Source: an uncultured Ruminococcus sp. (lineage in GTDB: Bacteria; Bacillota; Clostridia; Oscillospirales; Acutalibacteraceae). Taken from it: a stretch of DNA of 64,000 bases. The DNA lies in assembly GCA_902798755.1 (NCBI GenBank), contig CADBYC010000012.1, positions 1-64,000 on the forward strand, written 5' to 3'. Under the pieces are notes generated by a model, which was given only the letters and a program-made list of their open reading frames with translations, was not told the origin of the DNA and ran no database searches. Below are positions 33,620-43,099 of this stretch, in pieces. Each line of letters begins with the position of its first letter. Positions within the stretch are counted from its first letter, which is position 1. A program made the position numbers and the translations under genes.

Positions 33620-34999
33620 ATGAAGCGGTCATTATGTCTGATAATGGCAATTGTTGTCTTACTGATCGCCGTATTGACTTCATCTGCTTTCACCGTTCAA
33701 AGTTCCCGTGTCTATCGGAGCGCAGACAGCAGCGGCGCGTATGTCGTCAGCTTCAACGGGTCTCACGTAGATATCACACGATATACGGCTGATACAGTCA
33801 GCGCGGGATTGAACCTGTCTTATACTGTCAGCGGCGTTTGCGCGTATCACGGAAAGATCGTTGTGTTCTGTAACGATACCGCTCACAACTACCTGATCGT
33901 CTATGTGTATTACCTTGACACGGATATGCTCGACAGCTTTGCGATATATGATCAGAAGCTGAATAATGATACGGATTTTTGCTGTGACGATAACGCGATC
34001 TATATCGAGAATCATCGAAACAACAGTGAAGTGATGGCGTTTTCCTACGACGGAAACCTTCTCAATCGTTACCGATTTGATCAACGGATCATCGGTTTAT
34101 GCAGCGGTTATGATTCGGGCGTCTATGCTGTCAGCGATAATACGTTGTATACGCTCTCGGGAAATCACTTTACTGCCGTTAACGGATATGAGGTCGAGCC
34201 TCCCCTATCCCCTGCCGACTCAGATGTATTTGTATCTGAATACGGATACGCTTATGTGATCGACGGTAATCGAATCAAAAGATCATTTGCGGTGGACGGT
34301 CGTTTTGGGACAGCAGGCGGTTGTGTGATCGGGGAAAGGCTGTATTATCCCAACGGTTCGGTTATCAACGGATATGATATCAGCAGCGGTAATAAGGTCA
34401 GCTCATACAGGCTGTCGTTTGAACCTTCGCTGTTGTGGAATAATGCGGGCGATATTATCACGGTCGGCGATCGAACCTATTCTTCGGTCGATCCCGATGA
34501 CTTTACAGAATTGAACCGAGAAAATAATAACAATAACGCAAGTAATCAAAACGCTTCTCCTGCTATTAATCGTTCTGATTCCGACAATTCTGCCATTGGT
34601 TTGTCGGAGATATCTTCCGACGTTTATCAGGTCGATCACGGCAGATATTATATTTATGATATCCCGCCCGAAACGACGATCAGTCAATTTAAAAGCAATA
34701 TGAGATATGATGGTTGGTCAGTAGCGCTCTATCGTGACGGTTCCGTTAAAACAAGCGGCTCAGTAGGTACAGCGATGACAGCGGTATTCAGCTCGGGCGG
34801 TAATGAATTTTCCTTTGAACTGTCTGTCAACGGCGATCTGACAGGTGAAGGAAACAGCAACTCACGCGACGTCAATCTGTTGCTGGATTATCTGATCGGC
34901 GCGGCGGATTTCAACGGAGTATATGCCGTAGCGGCTGATCTGTCGAACGACGGCAGGATTAACGCGGTTGATGTAGCTTTGATGAAAAGAACTTTATAG
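33620..34999 (+). CDS. secreted dockerin protein with propeller-like repeats
   Basis: About 459 residues. A signal peptide (MKRSLCLIMAIVVLLIAVLT, cleavage near SSAFT) is followed by about 280 residues of short repeated strands (YDGNLLNRYRFDQRIIGL, ISSGNKVSSYRLSFEPSLLW) that look like a beta-propeller. An Asn/Ser linker leads to a small domain and two C-terminal dockerin repeats (TGEGNSNSRDVNLLLDYL, DLSNDGRINAVDVALMKR). It should be exported and bound by a cohesin. No catalytic motif is seen. The frame opens at a GTG at 33611, but GGAGTGAGG fits the ATG at 33620. Confidence 0.85.
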   Translation: MKRSLCLIMAIVVLLIAVLTSSAFTVQSSRVYRSADSSGAYVVSFNGSHVDITRYTADTVSAGLNLSYTVSGVCAYHGKIVVFCNDTAHNYLIVYVYYLDTDMLDSFAIYDQKLNNDTDFCCDDNAIYIENHRNNSEVMAFSYDGNLLNRYRFDQRIIGLCSGYDSGVYAVSDNTLYTLSGNHFTAVNGYEVEPPLSPADSDVFVSEYGYAYVIDGNRIKRSFAVDGRFGTAGGCVIGERLYYPNGSVINGYDISSGNKVSSYRLSFEPSLLWNNAGDIITVGDRTYSSVDPDDFTELNRENNNNNASNQNASPAINRSDSDNSAIGLSEISSDVYQVDHGRYYIYDIPPETTISQFKSNMRYDGWSVALYRDGSVKTSGSVGTAMTAVFSSGGNEFSFELSVNGDLTGEGNSNSRDVNLLLDYLIGAADFNGVYAVAADLSNDGRINAVDVALMKRTL

Positions 35000-35009
35000 G
35001 CATAGAAAA

Positions 35010-35034
35010 ATACCCCGCTGAATCAGCGGGGTAT
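35010..35034. terminator. bidirectional terminator
   Basis: ATACCCCGCTG pairs with CAGCGGGGTAT around a 3-base loop, between the convergent dockerin and acidic-repeat genes. Confidence 0.85.
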
Positions 35035-35048
35035 CGCAATATCTTTGA

Positions 35049-36110
35049 TTATTCCTGAGCGGCAGAGGTAGAGGTAATGATCTGCTGGTCGGGAGTTGCC
35101 TCGGCAGCGGCGCTGCCTTCGCGAACGAAGTTGTAGCCCATAAAGGTGAGATTATCTTTGTCAACGATGGTGTAATCAACGGGAACAGCTACGTTCTCGG
35201 ATACACAATAGGTGAAGTTGATGGTAGTATCATCGAACGTGTAAGTGCCGTTATACTTGATGCCGTCCTGTACGAATTCAAGGATCATAGAACCCTTATC
35301 GCCGAAGGTGACTTTATAGATATCGTAACCCATGTACTTGAAGATCCATGTACCGACCAGATCTTCGTTCGCTTCAAAATTCTCGGGAAGATCAGGCATC
35401 ATGATCTTCTTGGTCGCCTGAGTCAACGTGAAATCATAGCCTTCGCCGTAGGAGCCGTTAAGAGTCTGACCGCCGAAAAGACGGGAGCCGCTGATGGTGT
35501 AGGTCGCGGGAGCGTTAGCGTAGAAGCTGCCGAAGTTAGTGCCGACAGTGATAGTGTTGCCGTCCGCGCTCTTTGTCTTCTGATAAGTGCTGTTGATCTC
35601 GATACTGCCGATATTCGCCTGGAAAGTACCGTCGTTCTTGAACTCATAATAGTAGGTCGCGCCGTCCTGTTCGCTTGACCAGGTAACGCCCTCGGGCTCT
35701 TTCAGGAAGAAACCGACAAAGACAAAGTAGCCAAGCAGTGTCGCAACGATCAGGCACAGAGCGATGATGACAGGAACCTGCAGGAAAGGCTTTTTCTTAG
35801 CGGGTTTCGCTTCTTCCTGAACTGCTTCTGTTTCGATAGTCTCAGCAGTCTCCTGAACTTCTTCGGTTGCTTCAACCGCTTCTGCTTCGGCAGTTTCCTC
35901 TGTTTCCGCGACAGCTTCCACTGCTTCTGTTTCGATAGTCTCAGCAGTTTCCTGAGCTTCTTCGGTCGCTTCAGCCGCTTCTGCTTCGGCAGTTTCCTCT
36001 GTTTCCGCGACAGCTTCAACGGTTTCGGTGACTTCCTCGGTAGCGGCAGTTTCGATTTCTTCTTCCGTTACCTCGGGATTGATGTTTTCATTTATGTTAT
36101 TTTCACTCAT
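35049..36110 (-). CDS. membrane protein with acidic Glu/Ala/Thr repeat and C-terminal lipocalin-like domains
   Basis: A 353-residue protein. Residues 1-105 are almost only Glu, Ala, Thr and Val, including two 33-residue repeats, and end in a basic PAKKK patch. One membrane helix follows (VPVIIALCLIVATLLGYFVFVGFF, about 110-132). The outer part has two similar beta-rich units (TYYYEFKNDGTF..., DLVGTWIFKYMGYDIYKVTFGDKGSM), each of the type LxGxW-Y-F-x-x-D/G-G, as in DUF5640-like domains. With no signal peptide, the acidic tail is inside and the beta domains outside. The role is unknown. Confidence 0.8.
   Translation of the reverse strand: MSENNINENINPEVTEEEIETAATEEVTETVEAVAETEETAEAEAAEATEEAQETAETIETEAVEAVAETEETAEAEAVEATEEVQETAETIETEAVQEEAKPAKKKPFLQVPVIIALCLIVATLLGYFVFVGFFLKEPEGVTWSSEQDGATYYYEFKNDGTFQANIGSIEINSTYQKTKSADGNTITVGTNFGSFYANAPATYTISGSRLFGGQTLNGSYGEGYDFTLTQATKKIMMPDLPENFEANEDLVGTWIFKYMGYDIYKVTFGDKGSMILEFVQDGIKYNGTYTFDDTTINFTYCVSENVAVPVDYTIVDKDNLTFMGYNFVREGSAAAEATPDQQIITSTSAAQE
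35821..36018. repeat. two 99-bp in-frame tandem repeats
   Basis: Two adjacent copies (35821-35919, 35920-36018) with only a few differences, encoding 33-residue Glu/Ala/Thr-rich units in the N-terminus of the membrane protein above. Slippage would change length in 33-residue steps without breaking the frame. Confidence 0.9.
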
Positions 36111-36297
36111 GATTATAACCTCCCAAATTTCAATCGTTATATATCATACTACAACATTTTGGATAAATCAAGTATTACGCGACTTTTTGTACCATTCGAC
36201 GGAAAGCACCGGCTTTAAAATATCGTTATTTATTACTGTTTTGTGAAAGGATTATTGTGATAATTCAATAAATATCGGAGATATCGGGATTTTGTTG

Positions 36298-36326
36298 TTG
36301 TCAACAGAACGGATTTATGCTATATT
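36298..36326 (+). promoter_or_regulatory. putative promoter of phosphohexomutase gene
   Basis: TTGTCA, 17 bases, TATATT, ending 44 bases before the chosen ATG. Confidence 0.55.
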
Positions 36327-36370
36327 AAAAAAGGTTATAGAAACCTAAATTGATTCATGAGGGTGATATG

Positions 36371-38086
36371 ATGGATTATATGAAGATTTATAATGAATGG
36401 CTCGAAAAAGCGACCGAAGATCCTCAGCTTGTAGAGGAACTCGCTTCTATCAAGGACGATAACGACGCTATCTATGAGCGCTTTTATGCCCCGCTGAAAT
36501 TCGGTACAGCGGGTCTGCGCGGCGTTCTCGGTGCGGGTACTAACCGTATGAACATCTATGTCGTTCGTCACGCGACTCAGGGTCTTGCTAACTATATCAA
36601 AAAGAAATACGGCACGGGCGCTGTCGCGATCTCTCACGACTCCCGTATCAATTCCGATCTCTTTAAGATCGAAGCCGCTCGCGTTTTGGCTGCAAACGGC
36701 ATCAAAGCATATATTTCCGAAGAACTCGAACCCACTCCCGTACTCAGCTACTTAGTACGTAATCTGGGCTGTGTCGCCGGTATCATGGTAACAGCAAGCC
36801 ATAACCCCGCGAAGTATAACGGCTATAAGGCATATGGCGAGGACGGTTGCCAGATGACCGACGTTGCGGCTGGTATGGTATTTGATGAGATCCAGGCGCT
36901 GGATATCTTCGACGATGTCAAGCTCTGTGACTTTGACGAAGCGCTCAAGAGCGGCATGATCGAATATGTCAAGGACGAAGTATACGATAGCTTCCTTGAT
37001 GAAGTCAAGAAGAATCAGGTCAACGCGGGCGTTTGCAAGGATACCGACCTGAAGGTGGTCTATACTCCTCTTAACGGCGCGGGCAACAAGCTCGTCAGAC
37101 GCGTACTGGACGATATCGGTATGAAAGACGTTATCGTTGTCAAAGAGCAGGAGAATCCCGACGGCAACTTTACTACCTGCCCCTTCCCCAACCCCGAGCT
37201 GAAAGAAGCGCTCGCAAAAGGTCTTGAGTACTGTGAAGCGAACGACGCTGACTTACTGCTGGCTACCGATCCCGACTCTGACCGCGTCAGCATTGCCGCA
37301 AAGCGCGCGGACGGCACCTATCGCCTGTACACGGGTAACGAAATCGGCGCTATGCTGACCGAGTATATCCTCAAATGCCGCAAGGAGCTGGGTACTCTGC
37401 CCGAGAATCCGATCGTCGTTAAGACTATCGTTACCACTAAGATCATTGAAGCGATCTGCAAAAAGTACGGCTGTGAGCTAAAGAACTGCCTGACAGGCTT
37501 CAAATATATCGGTGAGATCATCTTAGGCCTTGAGCAGAAAGGCGAAGAAGATCGCTTTGTATTCGGCTTTGAAGAGAGCTGCGGTTACCTCTCGGGCTCC
37601 TATGTCAGAGATAAAGACGCGGTGCTTGCTTCCATGCTGATCTGTGAGATGGCGGCATATTATAAGAAGCAGGGCAAGTCTTTGGTCGATATCATCGACG
37701 GTATCTACAATGAATACGGCTACTATCTGAATACCACGCTCGACTTCTACTTTGAAGGCGCTGAGGGTATGCAGAAGATGTCGGGTATCATGGACAGCTT
37801 ACGTACCAATGCTCCCGCACAGATCGCAGGCTATCAGGTCGTATCCGTAGCGGATTATGACACGCATGTCGCGACTGACCTGCTGACCGGCGCTACCGAG
37901 AAGATCGATCTGCCGAAGTCTAACGTCCTCTCCTACACCACTCAGGGCGGACACTGTGCGATCGTCAGACCCTCCGGCACTGAACCGAAGATCAAGATCT
38001 ACATCACCGCGATCGGCGCGACTGTTGATGAAGCAAAGGCTATCACAGATAAGATTGCTGAAGATATGAGCGGTTATCTGAAATAA
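36371..38086 (+). CDS. phosphoglucomutase/phosphomannomutase family enzyme
   Basis: A 571-residue alpha-D-phosphohexomutase. Its parts are the GTAGLRG N-terminal motif, the catalytic serine loop GIMVTASHNPAKYNGYKAYG (about residue 140), the metal loop ATDPDSDRVSIA, the sugar-specificity loop GFEESCGYLSG, and the phosphate-binding loop RPSGTEPKIKIYI. The size fits the bacterial PgcA type that interconverts glucose-1-P and glucose-6-P, linking to galU at 60727. Two ATGs (36368, 36371) follow GAGGG; the second has better spacing. Codon use is strongly biased, as in a well-expressed gene. Confidence 0.93.
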   Translation: MDYMKIYNEWLEKATEDPQLVEELASIKDDNDAIYERFYAPLKFGTAGLRGVLGAGTNRMNIYVVRHATQGLANYIKKKYGTGAVAISHDSRINSDLFKIEAARVLAANGIKAYISEELEPTPVLSYLVRNLGCVAGIMVTASHNPAKYNGYKAYGEDGCQMTDVAAGMVFDEIQALDIFDDVKLCDFDEALKSGMIEYVKDEVYDSFLDEVKKNQVNAGVCKDTDLKVVYTPLNGAGNKLVRRVLDDIGMKDVIVVKEQENPDGNFTTCPFPNPELKEALAKGLEYCEANDADLLLATDPDSDRVSIAAKRADGTYRLYTGNEIGAMLTEYILKCRKELGTLPENPIVVKTIVTTKIIEAICKKYGCELKNCLTGFKYIGEIILGLEQKGEEDRFVFGFEESCGYLSGSYVRDKDAVLASMLICEMAAYYKKQGKSLVDIIDGIYNEYGYYLNTTLDFYFEGAEGMQKMSGIMDSLRTNAPAQIAGYQVVSVADYDTHVATDLLTGATEKIDLPKSNVLSYTTQGGHCAIVRPSGTEPKIKIYITAIGATVDEAKAITDKIAEDMSGYLK

Positions 38087-38100
38087 TAATATTTTATTGA

Positions 38101-38137
38101 ACACCGCGGGACGAATCTGTTCCCGCGGTGTTTTTTT
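38101..38137 (+). terminator. rho-independent terminator of the mutase gene
   Basis: ACACCGCGGGA pairs with TCCCGCGGTGT and is followed by seven Ts. Confidence 0.9.
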
Positions 38138-38153
38138 GAAAAGAACTAAATAG

Positions 38154-38190
38154 AAAAGCCAAGCGTTCTTAAGAAAGACGCTTGGCTTTT
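38154..38190 (-). terminator. terminator of the minus-strand membrane genes
   Basis: AAAAGCCAAGCGT pairs with ACGCTTGGCTTTT around an 11-base partly self-complementary loop; T run on the minus strand, just past the stop at 38192. Confidence 0.8.
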
Positions 38191-38191
38191 A

Positions 38192-39163
38192 TCATTCTTT
38201 GTTATTTGAGCTTGCTTCCCGCTGTTCGCGTTCACGTATCATGCGCAGGAGTGTACTTTGCTTGACCATTCTGCCGTTGTGGAAGATGTAATCGTCCGTA
38301 TCCTTTAAGGAGTTTATATCGATATCGGAAAAATCCTCTTCAACTGTTTGAGGATTCATTGCGTTTTTGCGTTCTTCAAGGCTCTTGTCGATGGAATCCG
38401 TCAACTCGCGGCTGAGTTCCTCTTTGTCGCGAATGATCGTCGTCATGCCGTCATAGATGAAGAATACATACATAAAGGTACAGGTGGCGGGGATCAGAAG
38501 CACCCATAAAGCGGCGATCACGATGATCTTGGCCACGCCTGAATTGATGAAGGCGACCGCGGTAAAGCAGATACCGAACACGATTGCTAACGCGAGAGTC
38601 GCGAAGATATTGTTCTTGAACTCGCCAAAAGACATCAGAAAGCTGTTTTTGTATATGTGCTTTAACGGCAGGTCATAGGTGATCGTCATCAAGGGAATAT
38701 AGAACGCCGTGTACAGCAAAAGCAGTGAGATCACGATGACGAAAAACAGCAGGACATAGAACAGCCAGCTTGCCGACAGCATCGAAACATACAGCGAGAT
38801 CGACAGAACGCTGAGCATAGCGGCAACATAGATCAGAACGCCATGCAGCAGAAAACGCAGGAAGTTGTCCTTGACGGCACTCAGAAAGCTCTTGAAAACA
38901 GGGACGCCGCTCTCCCCTCTCGCAATATTGCGGCAGACCATGACCACTCCCGCGTAGAAAGGATAGAGCGGAATGATCGACAGCAGTAAGAACGGAACAG
39001 CCAGCGTATCCTTGAAGATAAGCGAATCAAGGAAGTAAAACGCCGCGAATACGACCGCCGACGGTACGGCAAATATCAAATTGGTGAGGAGGATACGGTG
39101 AAAGTTGGTAAAATACCTTTCAAGCAGTACCTCAAACCTGAATCTTTTTCTTTCGTTGTTCAT
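38192..39163 (-). CDS. polytopic membrane protein, unknown function
   Basis: A 323-residue protein with about six helices (first near 24-46, last near 205-230), followed by a charged cytoplasmic tail of about 80 residues ending in a basic/acidic stretch. The N-terminal pattern (FTNFHRILLTNLIFAVPSAVVF) and RNIARGESGVPVFKSFLSA loop recall YesL/DUF624-type proteins. The evidence for that is weak. It starts 12 bases after the SpoIIM-like gene and is probably co-transcribed with it. Confidence 0.75.
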   Translation of the reverse strand: MNNERKRFRFEVLLERYFTNFHRILLTNLIFAVPSAVVFAAFYFLDSLIFKDTLAVPFLLLSIIPLYPFYAGVVMVCRNIARGESGVPVFKSFLSAVKDNFLRFLLHGVLIYVAAMLSVLSISLYVSMLSASWLFYVLLFFVIVISLLLLYTAFYIPLMTITYDLPLKHIYKNSFLMSFGEFKNNIFATLALAIVFGICFTAVAFINSGVAKIIVIAALWVLLIPATCTFMYVFFIYDGMTTIIRDKEELSRELTDSIDKSLEERKNAMNPQTVEEDFSDIDINSLKDTDDYIFHNGRMVKQSTLLRMIREREQREASSNNKE

Positions 39164-39175
39164 AGAACCCTCAAT

Positions 39176-39850
39176 TTAAAAACTGAATTTATTAGCAAAC
39201 AATACCCATAATACCATATCCACAACCGCGCAACCGCAGACGGAAAGTAAAGCGAATATGGTCTTTTTGATAAACATCTTGATGTGAGAACGTATCTCAG
39301 GCTCGCGCTCACAGCCGAACATCGACAGCCTGAGAAAACGATAAGACGTCTGAAAGCTGTATGTCGCATAGCGGATCAGCGCAAAGAGGAACAGGACCGT
39401 CCCCGGCAATACGATCAGTATGTAGAAGCCGATACCCGACAGCCTGTACTGCGAAAAGACAAACGCGGAAGATAGCCCGACCGTAAAGCCTTTCAATGCA
39501 GACAGGATCGGCACCGTCAAAAAGCCCCACACGGAAAAGCCGGACAGGAAAATGCAGAAGATAAAGAGGAAGTATGACACAAAGCAGGAGATAAAAATGC
39601 TGAAAACATTCATCTCCATCCGCGCGTCGATATTCGTCACAAACAGCAGATCCAGCTTTTCAAAGGTTTCTTTGCCGAAGCCCCGACCGCTGACAGCGCC
39701 GATGATCAGTCCTAAAAGGAACATGACGCCGAATACCGCTTGCAGACCGTATCGGGATAACAGCTTCTTGAAGTCGTATCCGTGCTGACGCAGATCGGGT
39801 AACGGTAATGGTTTTTGATTGTTTCTGAACGTAAATACAAAGCCCTTCAT
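39176..39850 (-). CDS. SpoIIM-like (DUF95) membrane protein
   Basis: A 224-residue protein with about five helices. The layout matches stage II sporulation protein M: an N-terminal helix (FGVMFLLGLIIGAVSG), then NVFSIFISCFVSYFLFIFC, and the family's central LSALKGFTVGLSSAFVF followed by FYILIVLPGTVLFLF. In Bacillus, SpoIIM with SpoIID and SpoIIP drives engulfment. No spoIID or spoIIP is adjacent, so the function is inferred from the pattern only. GGTGA precedes the ATG. Confidence 0.6.
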   Translation of the reverse strand: MKGFVFTFRNNQKPLPLPDLRQHGYDFKKLLSRYGLQAVFGVMFLLGLIIGAVSGRGFGKETFEKLDLLFVTNIDARMEMNVFSIFISCFVSYFLFIFCIFLSGFSVWGFLTVPILSALKGFTVGLSSAFVFSQYRLSGIGFYILIVLPGTVLFLFALIRYATYSFQTSYRFLRLSMFGCEREPEIRSHIKMFIKKTIFALLSVCGCAVVDMVLWVLFANKFSF

Positions 39851-39904
39851 AAAATCACCTGAATCATCTTATGCAGGGCTTGTATGGTTTATGTGTACAA
39901 GTTA

Positions 39905-41890
39905 TCAGTAGGTACGGAAGGATTTATTTCTCGCGCAGGCGAATTTGATCGGATATTTATAGTTGCCGTAATCCGCCTCATAATCGCCGTAGAGGAACAT
40001 CTCTGTTTCATCGACGCGACGGTATAACAGACCGTAAACGCACTGATCGCCGGCATGATGATACTGACAGAGCTTTTCAATGAAGCCTTGTTTAGCGATA
40101 TAGTTGAAGTCGCGCGTACCGTTATTGGAACAATTGCACAGCGCAGAGATCAGTTCGTCGTCGTCAAACAGCGGACCAGTGCCGCAATTGTAGGTATAGC
40201 AAACCAGCGCGTCGAATTGCTGCTGATTGAATTTGATCTTCTTATCAAGCAGGAAGGTATTGACGTCTTTGGAATAGCCGGCGTCATTGACATTCTGAAC
40301 AAGATAAGCGTAGGCTTCGTCCTTGGTCAGATCATTATAGAACTTCTCTCCTGTGAATACCAGTACACCGTAGCCAAGGGTCGGATCGTCCGTATAGGTG
40401 TCGATATAAACAGACGGTAAGAAGCCCTCAAAGGTCGCTATCAGCCGGATCAGCGCATCGGAAGCGCGGCGCGGAGCGCAGACAGTGGTCTTCATATCGG
40501 TGGAATCCGCAACAAAGGCAGTCGTTTCGCCGTCTTTGCAGGTGTACCAGCCTTCTCCGTAATTGAACTGCGAATACGCTTTGACGTTATAGGTACCCGC
40601 GCTCGAGAAAGAGGTCGTACCCTTCCAGACATAGGTCTCGCCGTCTTTGACCTTAGAGGTTGCGTTGACATAGCGGATCTCTGAGCCGACGGTGACAGCG
40701 AATCTGACAGCGGTACGCATCGTGTCGGTAATACAGACGAGAGTGACTGCCTGATTCTTCGCGGCGCAGTTCGGGGATGAATAAGCGAACCGAACGGGAT
40801 AAGAAGATTCGACCGTCATAAGACAGGTGGCGGCGCCTGTAGAAGTGGAAACGGTGATGACGGCAGTACCTGCCTTCTCGCCCTTTACCAGTCCGTAGCT
40901 CGATTCGTTATAGACAGAAGCGACCGATGGATCGGAGCTGCTCCATGTCACACCTGAGGTGGTGCTTCTGAGCATGATCGTCATGAAGCGGTCAACTGAG
41001 GCGGTTTTATGAGAAAGGTCCACGGAAGAACCGGATTTGACAGTGATCTTACAGGTTGCGGATTTTGTCGAGGTACTCGCCGTGATGGTGACGGTACCTG
41101 TCGCAAGGGCGGTGACGATACCGTTACTGTTGACGGTAGCGACAGAAGTATTAGAGCTCTTGAAACTGACAGCGGCGTTGGACTTTGCAACGACATGATA
41201 ATAGTTGCCTTTATAAACAGTCGCGGTGGTTGCGTTGATCGAAAGGGTCTCGGAAACACTTGTCGGCTGAGGAGCAGTCGTCGGAGTCTGCGTCGGTTTC
41301 TGCGTAGGAGCGGGAGCCTGAGTAGGCTTCTGGGTCGGAGCTTGCGTCGGCGGCTGAGTAGGCTCGGGGGGATCGGTCGGCTCGTCAGTCGGCTTTGGCG
41401 CAGGGGGCTGAGTGGGCGCGTAGCCCTCACCGACGTAAACGGTACATGTCAATACGCTTTCAGTCATGCGGTCGGAAACAGCGACCGTAGTCATGCCGCT
41501 CTTTTTGGCGGTGATGACGCCCGAAGCGGAGACGTCGGCAATCAAGGTATTTGAAGATGTAAAAACGGCTCTCGTATTAATTGTGTGAGAATACGCGTCA
41601 AGCAGATTCAGCTGATAGCGTTCATTGATATCAAGATATACGACGGATCTATTCAGATATAGCTCCGTGATATCTGTACGGATATCCGTGTCATGATCGG
41701 CAGGAATACTGTCTAAGGAAACGTTGCGGTGGGTGTAGCCTACTTCCGCAAACTCGTCCTCTATATCATAAGCGACCTCTGCCCCATCGGATTCAGCAGC
41801 GGAGACAGCGGGATAGGAAAATACGAAAATCGATAGCATAAGCGCGACGACCAGCGTCAGCGATATGATACCGTCGATATACTTTTTCAT
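39905..41890 (-). CDS. secreted Big2-domain protein with C-terminal phage-type lysozyme domain
   Basis: 661 residues. The signal peptide ends near VSAAES. An N-terminal Big2-like Ig domain is followed by a Pro/Thr/Gln linker of about 50 residues (about 155-205). Two more Big2 domains follow (each with the SSNTSVATVNSNGIVTAL-type core), then another beta domain. The last about 170 residues match GH24 lysozyme: IATFEGFLPSVYIDT with catalytic Glu, TLGYGV, and FNQQQFDALVCYTYNCGTG. The predicted role is cleavage of peptidoglycan at the cell surface, with Big2 domains for wall or polysaccharide contact. The single-gene unit has GGAGATG before the ATG. Confidence 0.85.
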   Translation of the reverse strand: MKKYIDGIISLTLVVALMLSIFVFSYPAVSAAESDGAEVAYDIEDEFAEVGYTHRNVSLDSIPADHDTDIRTDITELYLNRSVVYLDINERYQLNLLDAYSHTINTRAVFTSSNTLIADVSASGVITAKKSGMTTVAVSDRMTESVLTCTVYVGEGYAPTQPPAPKPTDEPTDPPEPTQPPTQAPTQKPTQAPAPTQKPTQTPTTAPQPTSVSETLSINATTATVYKGNYYHVVAKSNAAVSFKSSNTSVATVNSNGIVTALATGTVTITASTSTKSATCKITVKSGSSVDLSHKTASVDRFMTIMLRSTTSGVTWSSSDPSVASVYNESSYGLVKGEKAGTAVITVSTSTGAATCLMTVESSYPVRFAYSSPNCAAKNQAVTLVCITDTMRTAVRFAVTVGSEIRYVNATSKVKDGETYVWKGTTSFSSAGTYNVKAYSQFNYGEGWYTCKDGETTAFVADSTDMKTTVCAPRRASDALIRLIATFEGFLPSVYIDTYTDDPTLGYGVLVFTGEKFYNDLTKDEAYAYLVQNVNDAGYSKDVNTFLLDKKIKFNQQQFDALVCYTYNCGTGPLFDDDELISALCNCSNNGTRDFNYIAKQGFIEKLCQYHHAGDQCVYGLLYRRVDETEMFLYGDYEADYGNYKYPIKFACARNKSFRTY

Positions 41891-41961
41891 ATCCGCATCT
41901 CCTTTCTTTTACAATTATCTATCATAATGATACTATTATTTGACGATTAATGCAATGTGAG

Positions 41962-42498
41962 TTACAGTTTTGTATTCTTATTGAATCGATTATGCCATTT
42001 TATCAGGTAAATGGTAACAAGTCTTGTAACACATAAGTCGTAAAGAATGAAGAAAATGTTGCCGATGATCAAAAACAGCCATGGCAGATACACGCCGAAC
42101 AGCGTAAAGCTCTCTTTCGGGATATTCAGCACCAATGTACCGACAAAGAACGCGGCGATGATACAGACGTTGAATAACGCGAATTTGACGATGTACTGTA
42201 CGATCTTAGACGGGATACGTTCGATCAGGCTTTTAATGATCGGATAAAAACCCAAGAAGGCGGTATAATACAAAACGGCCTCTTTATCCGTGACCAAAAG
42301 GAAGGATAAAACAGCCGTAACAAAATAAACCGCGACAGCATAACCATAGCCGAGGTTGATAACGAGCAATATCAAAAGGATACCCGCGAAGGTAGGAAAG
42401 GCGAAGGTGCCGAAGGGTATCACCGAACAGAGAAACATCAAAACAAGACTGAGGGCGGCTACTACGCCGCCCATAGCAACTTTTACGGAAGTTTTCAT
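41962..42498 (-). CDS. membrane protein, ECF substrate-subunit-like
   Basis: A 178-residue protein with five hydrophobic segments and very short loops. The opening TSVKVAMGGVVAALSLVLMFL and PTFAGILLILLVINLGYGYAV resemble the substrate-binding (S) subunits of ECF vitamin transporters, with the small-residue motif in helix 1. No energy-coupling genes are nearby, so it would have to share a module encoded elsewhere. It begins one base after the J-domain gene ends and is probably in the same operon. Family is uncertain. Confidence 0.65.
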   Translation of the reverse strand: MKTSVKVAMGGVVAALSLVLMFLCSVIPFGTFAFPTFAGILLILLVINLGYGYAVAVYFVTAVLSFLLVTDKEAVLYYTAFLGFYPIIKSLIERIPSKIVQYIVKFALFNVCIIAAFFVGTLVLNIPKESFTLFGVYLPWLFLIIGNIFFILYDLCVTRLVTIYLIKWHNRFNKNTKL

Positions 42499-42499
42499 A

Positions 42500-43099
42500 T
42501 CAGCACCCGCGACAGCAGTTGCACAGGCAATTCGCGCACAAGATACCGCTGCAGATATCGCACGCGGAACAGCCCATGTTATCGGATGTATTGTAGCCGG
42601 GATTGTTATAGGTACGGCGGGCGTTCATGCTGTTGAAAGCCGCCTGATACTCCTGATTGCCGGGATCCATCTGGTAGGCGCGCTGGAAGTAGTTATACGC
42701 CTGATCGTTCCAGCCTTTTCTGGAAAAGACCATACCCATGAGGAAATACCACTCCGCGTTGCGGCTGCCCTCGGGTACGCCGTTGAGCAGCTCCATCGCG
42801 TCGTCGAGTCTGCCGTTCATGATATACTGGCGCACGTCGGGATAAGAGGTGCGGTTATAAGAGGACGACGAGCCGTAAGAGCCTGAGGAAGAAGAACTGC
42901 GCGAACCGTTGCGACGCATATCACAGATCCTGTCATACGCCTCGTTGATCTCTTTCATCTTCTCCTCCGCCAAATCCGCTAACGGACTGTCGGTGTAGTT
43001 GTCGGGATGATATTTTTTTGCCAGATTGCGGTAGGCGGTTTTGATTTCTTCATCTGTCGCGTTCTCGGATACGCCGAGCACTTCGTAGGGATTCTTCAT
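42500..43099 (-). CDS. J-domain protein with cysteine-rich C-terminus
   Basis: A 199-residue protein. Residues 1-58 are a J domain ([20 protein letters not shown], with the essential HPD in KKYHPDNY), so it should stimulate an Hsp70. A Ser/Gly/Tyr linker is followed by a TPR-like helical pair (about 95-150). The last 26 residues hold eight cysteines ([23 protein letters not shown]). The tail may bind metal or be palmitoyl-like anchored; that is a guess. It lies directly between the DUF5685 gene and the ECF-like gene with no gaps. Confidence 0.88.
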   Translation of the reverse strand: MKNPYEVLGVSENATDEEIKTAYRNLAKKYHPDNYTDSPLADLAEEKMKEINEAYDRICDMRRNGSRSSSSSGSYGSSSSYNRTSYPDVRQYIMNGRLDDAMELLNGVPEGSRNAEWYFLMGMVFSRKGWNDQAYNYFQRAYQMDPGNQEYQAAFNSMNARRTYNNPGYNTSDNMGCSACDICSGILCANCLCNCCRGC

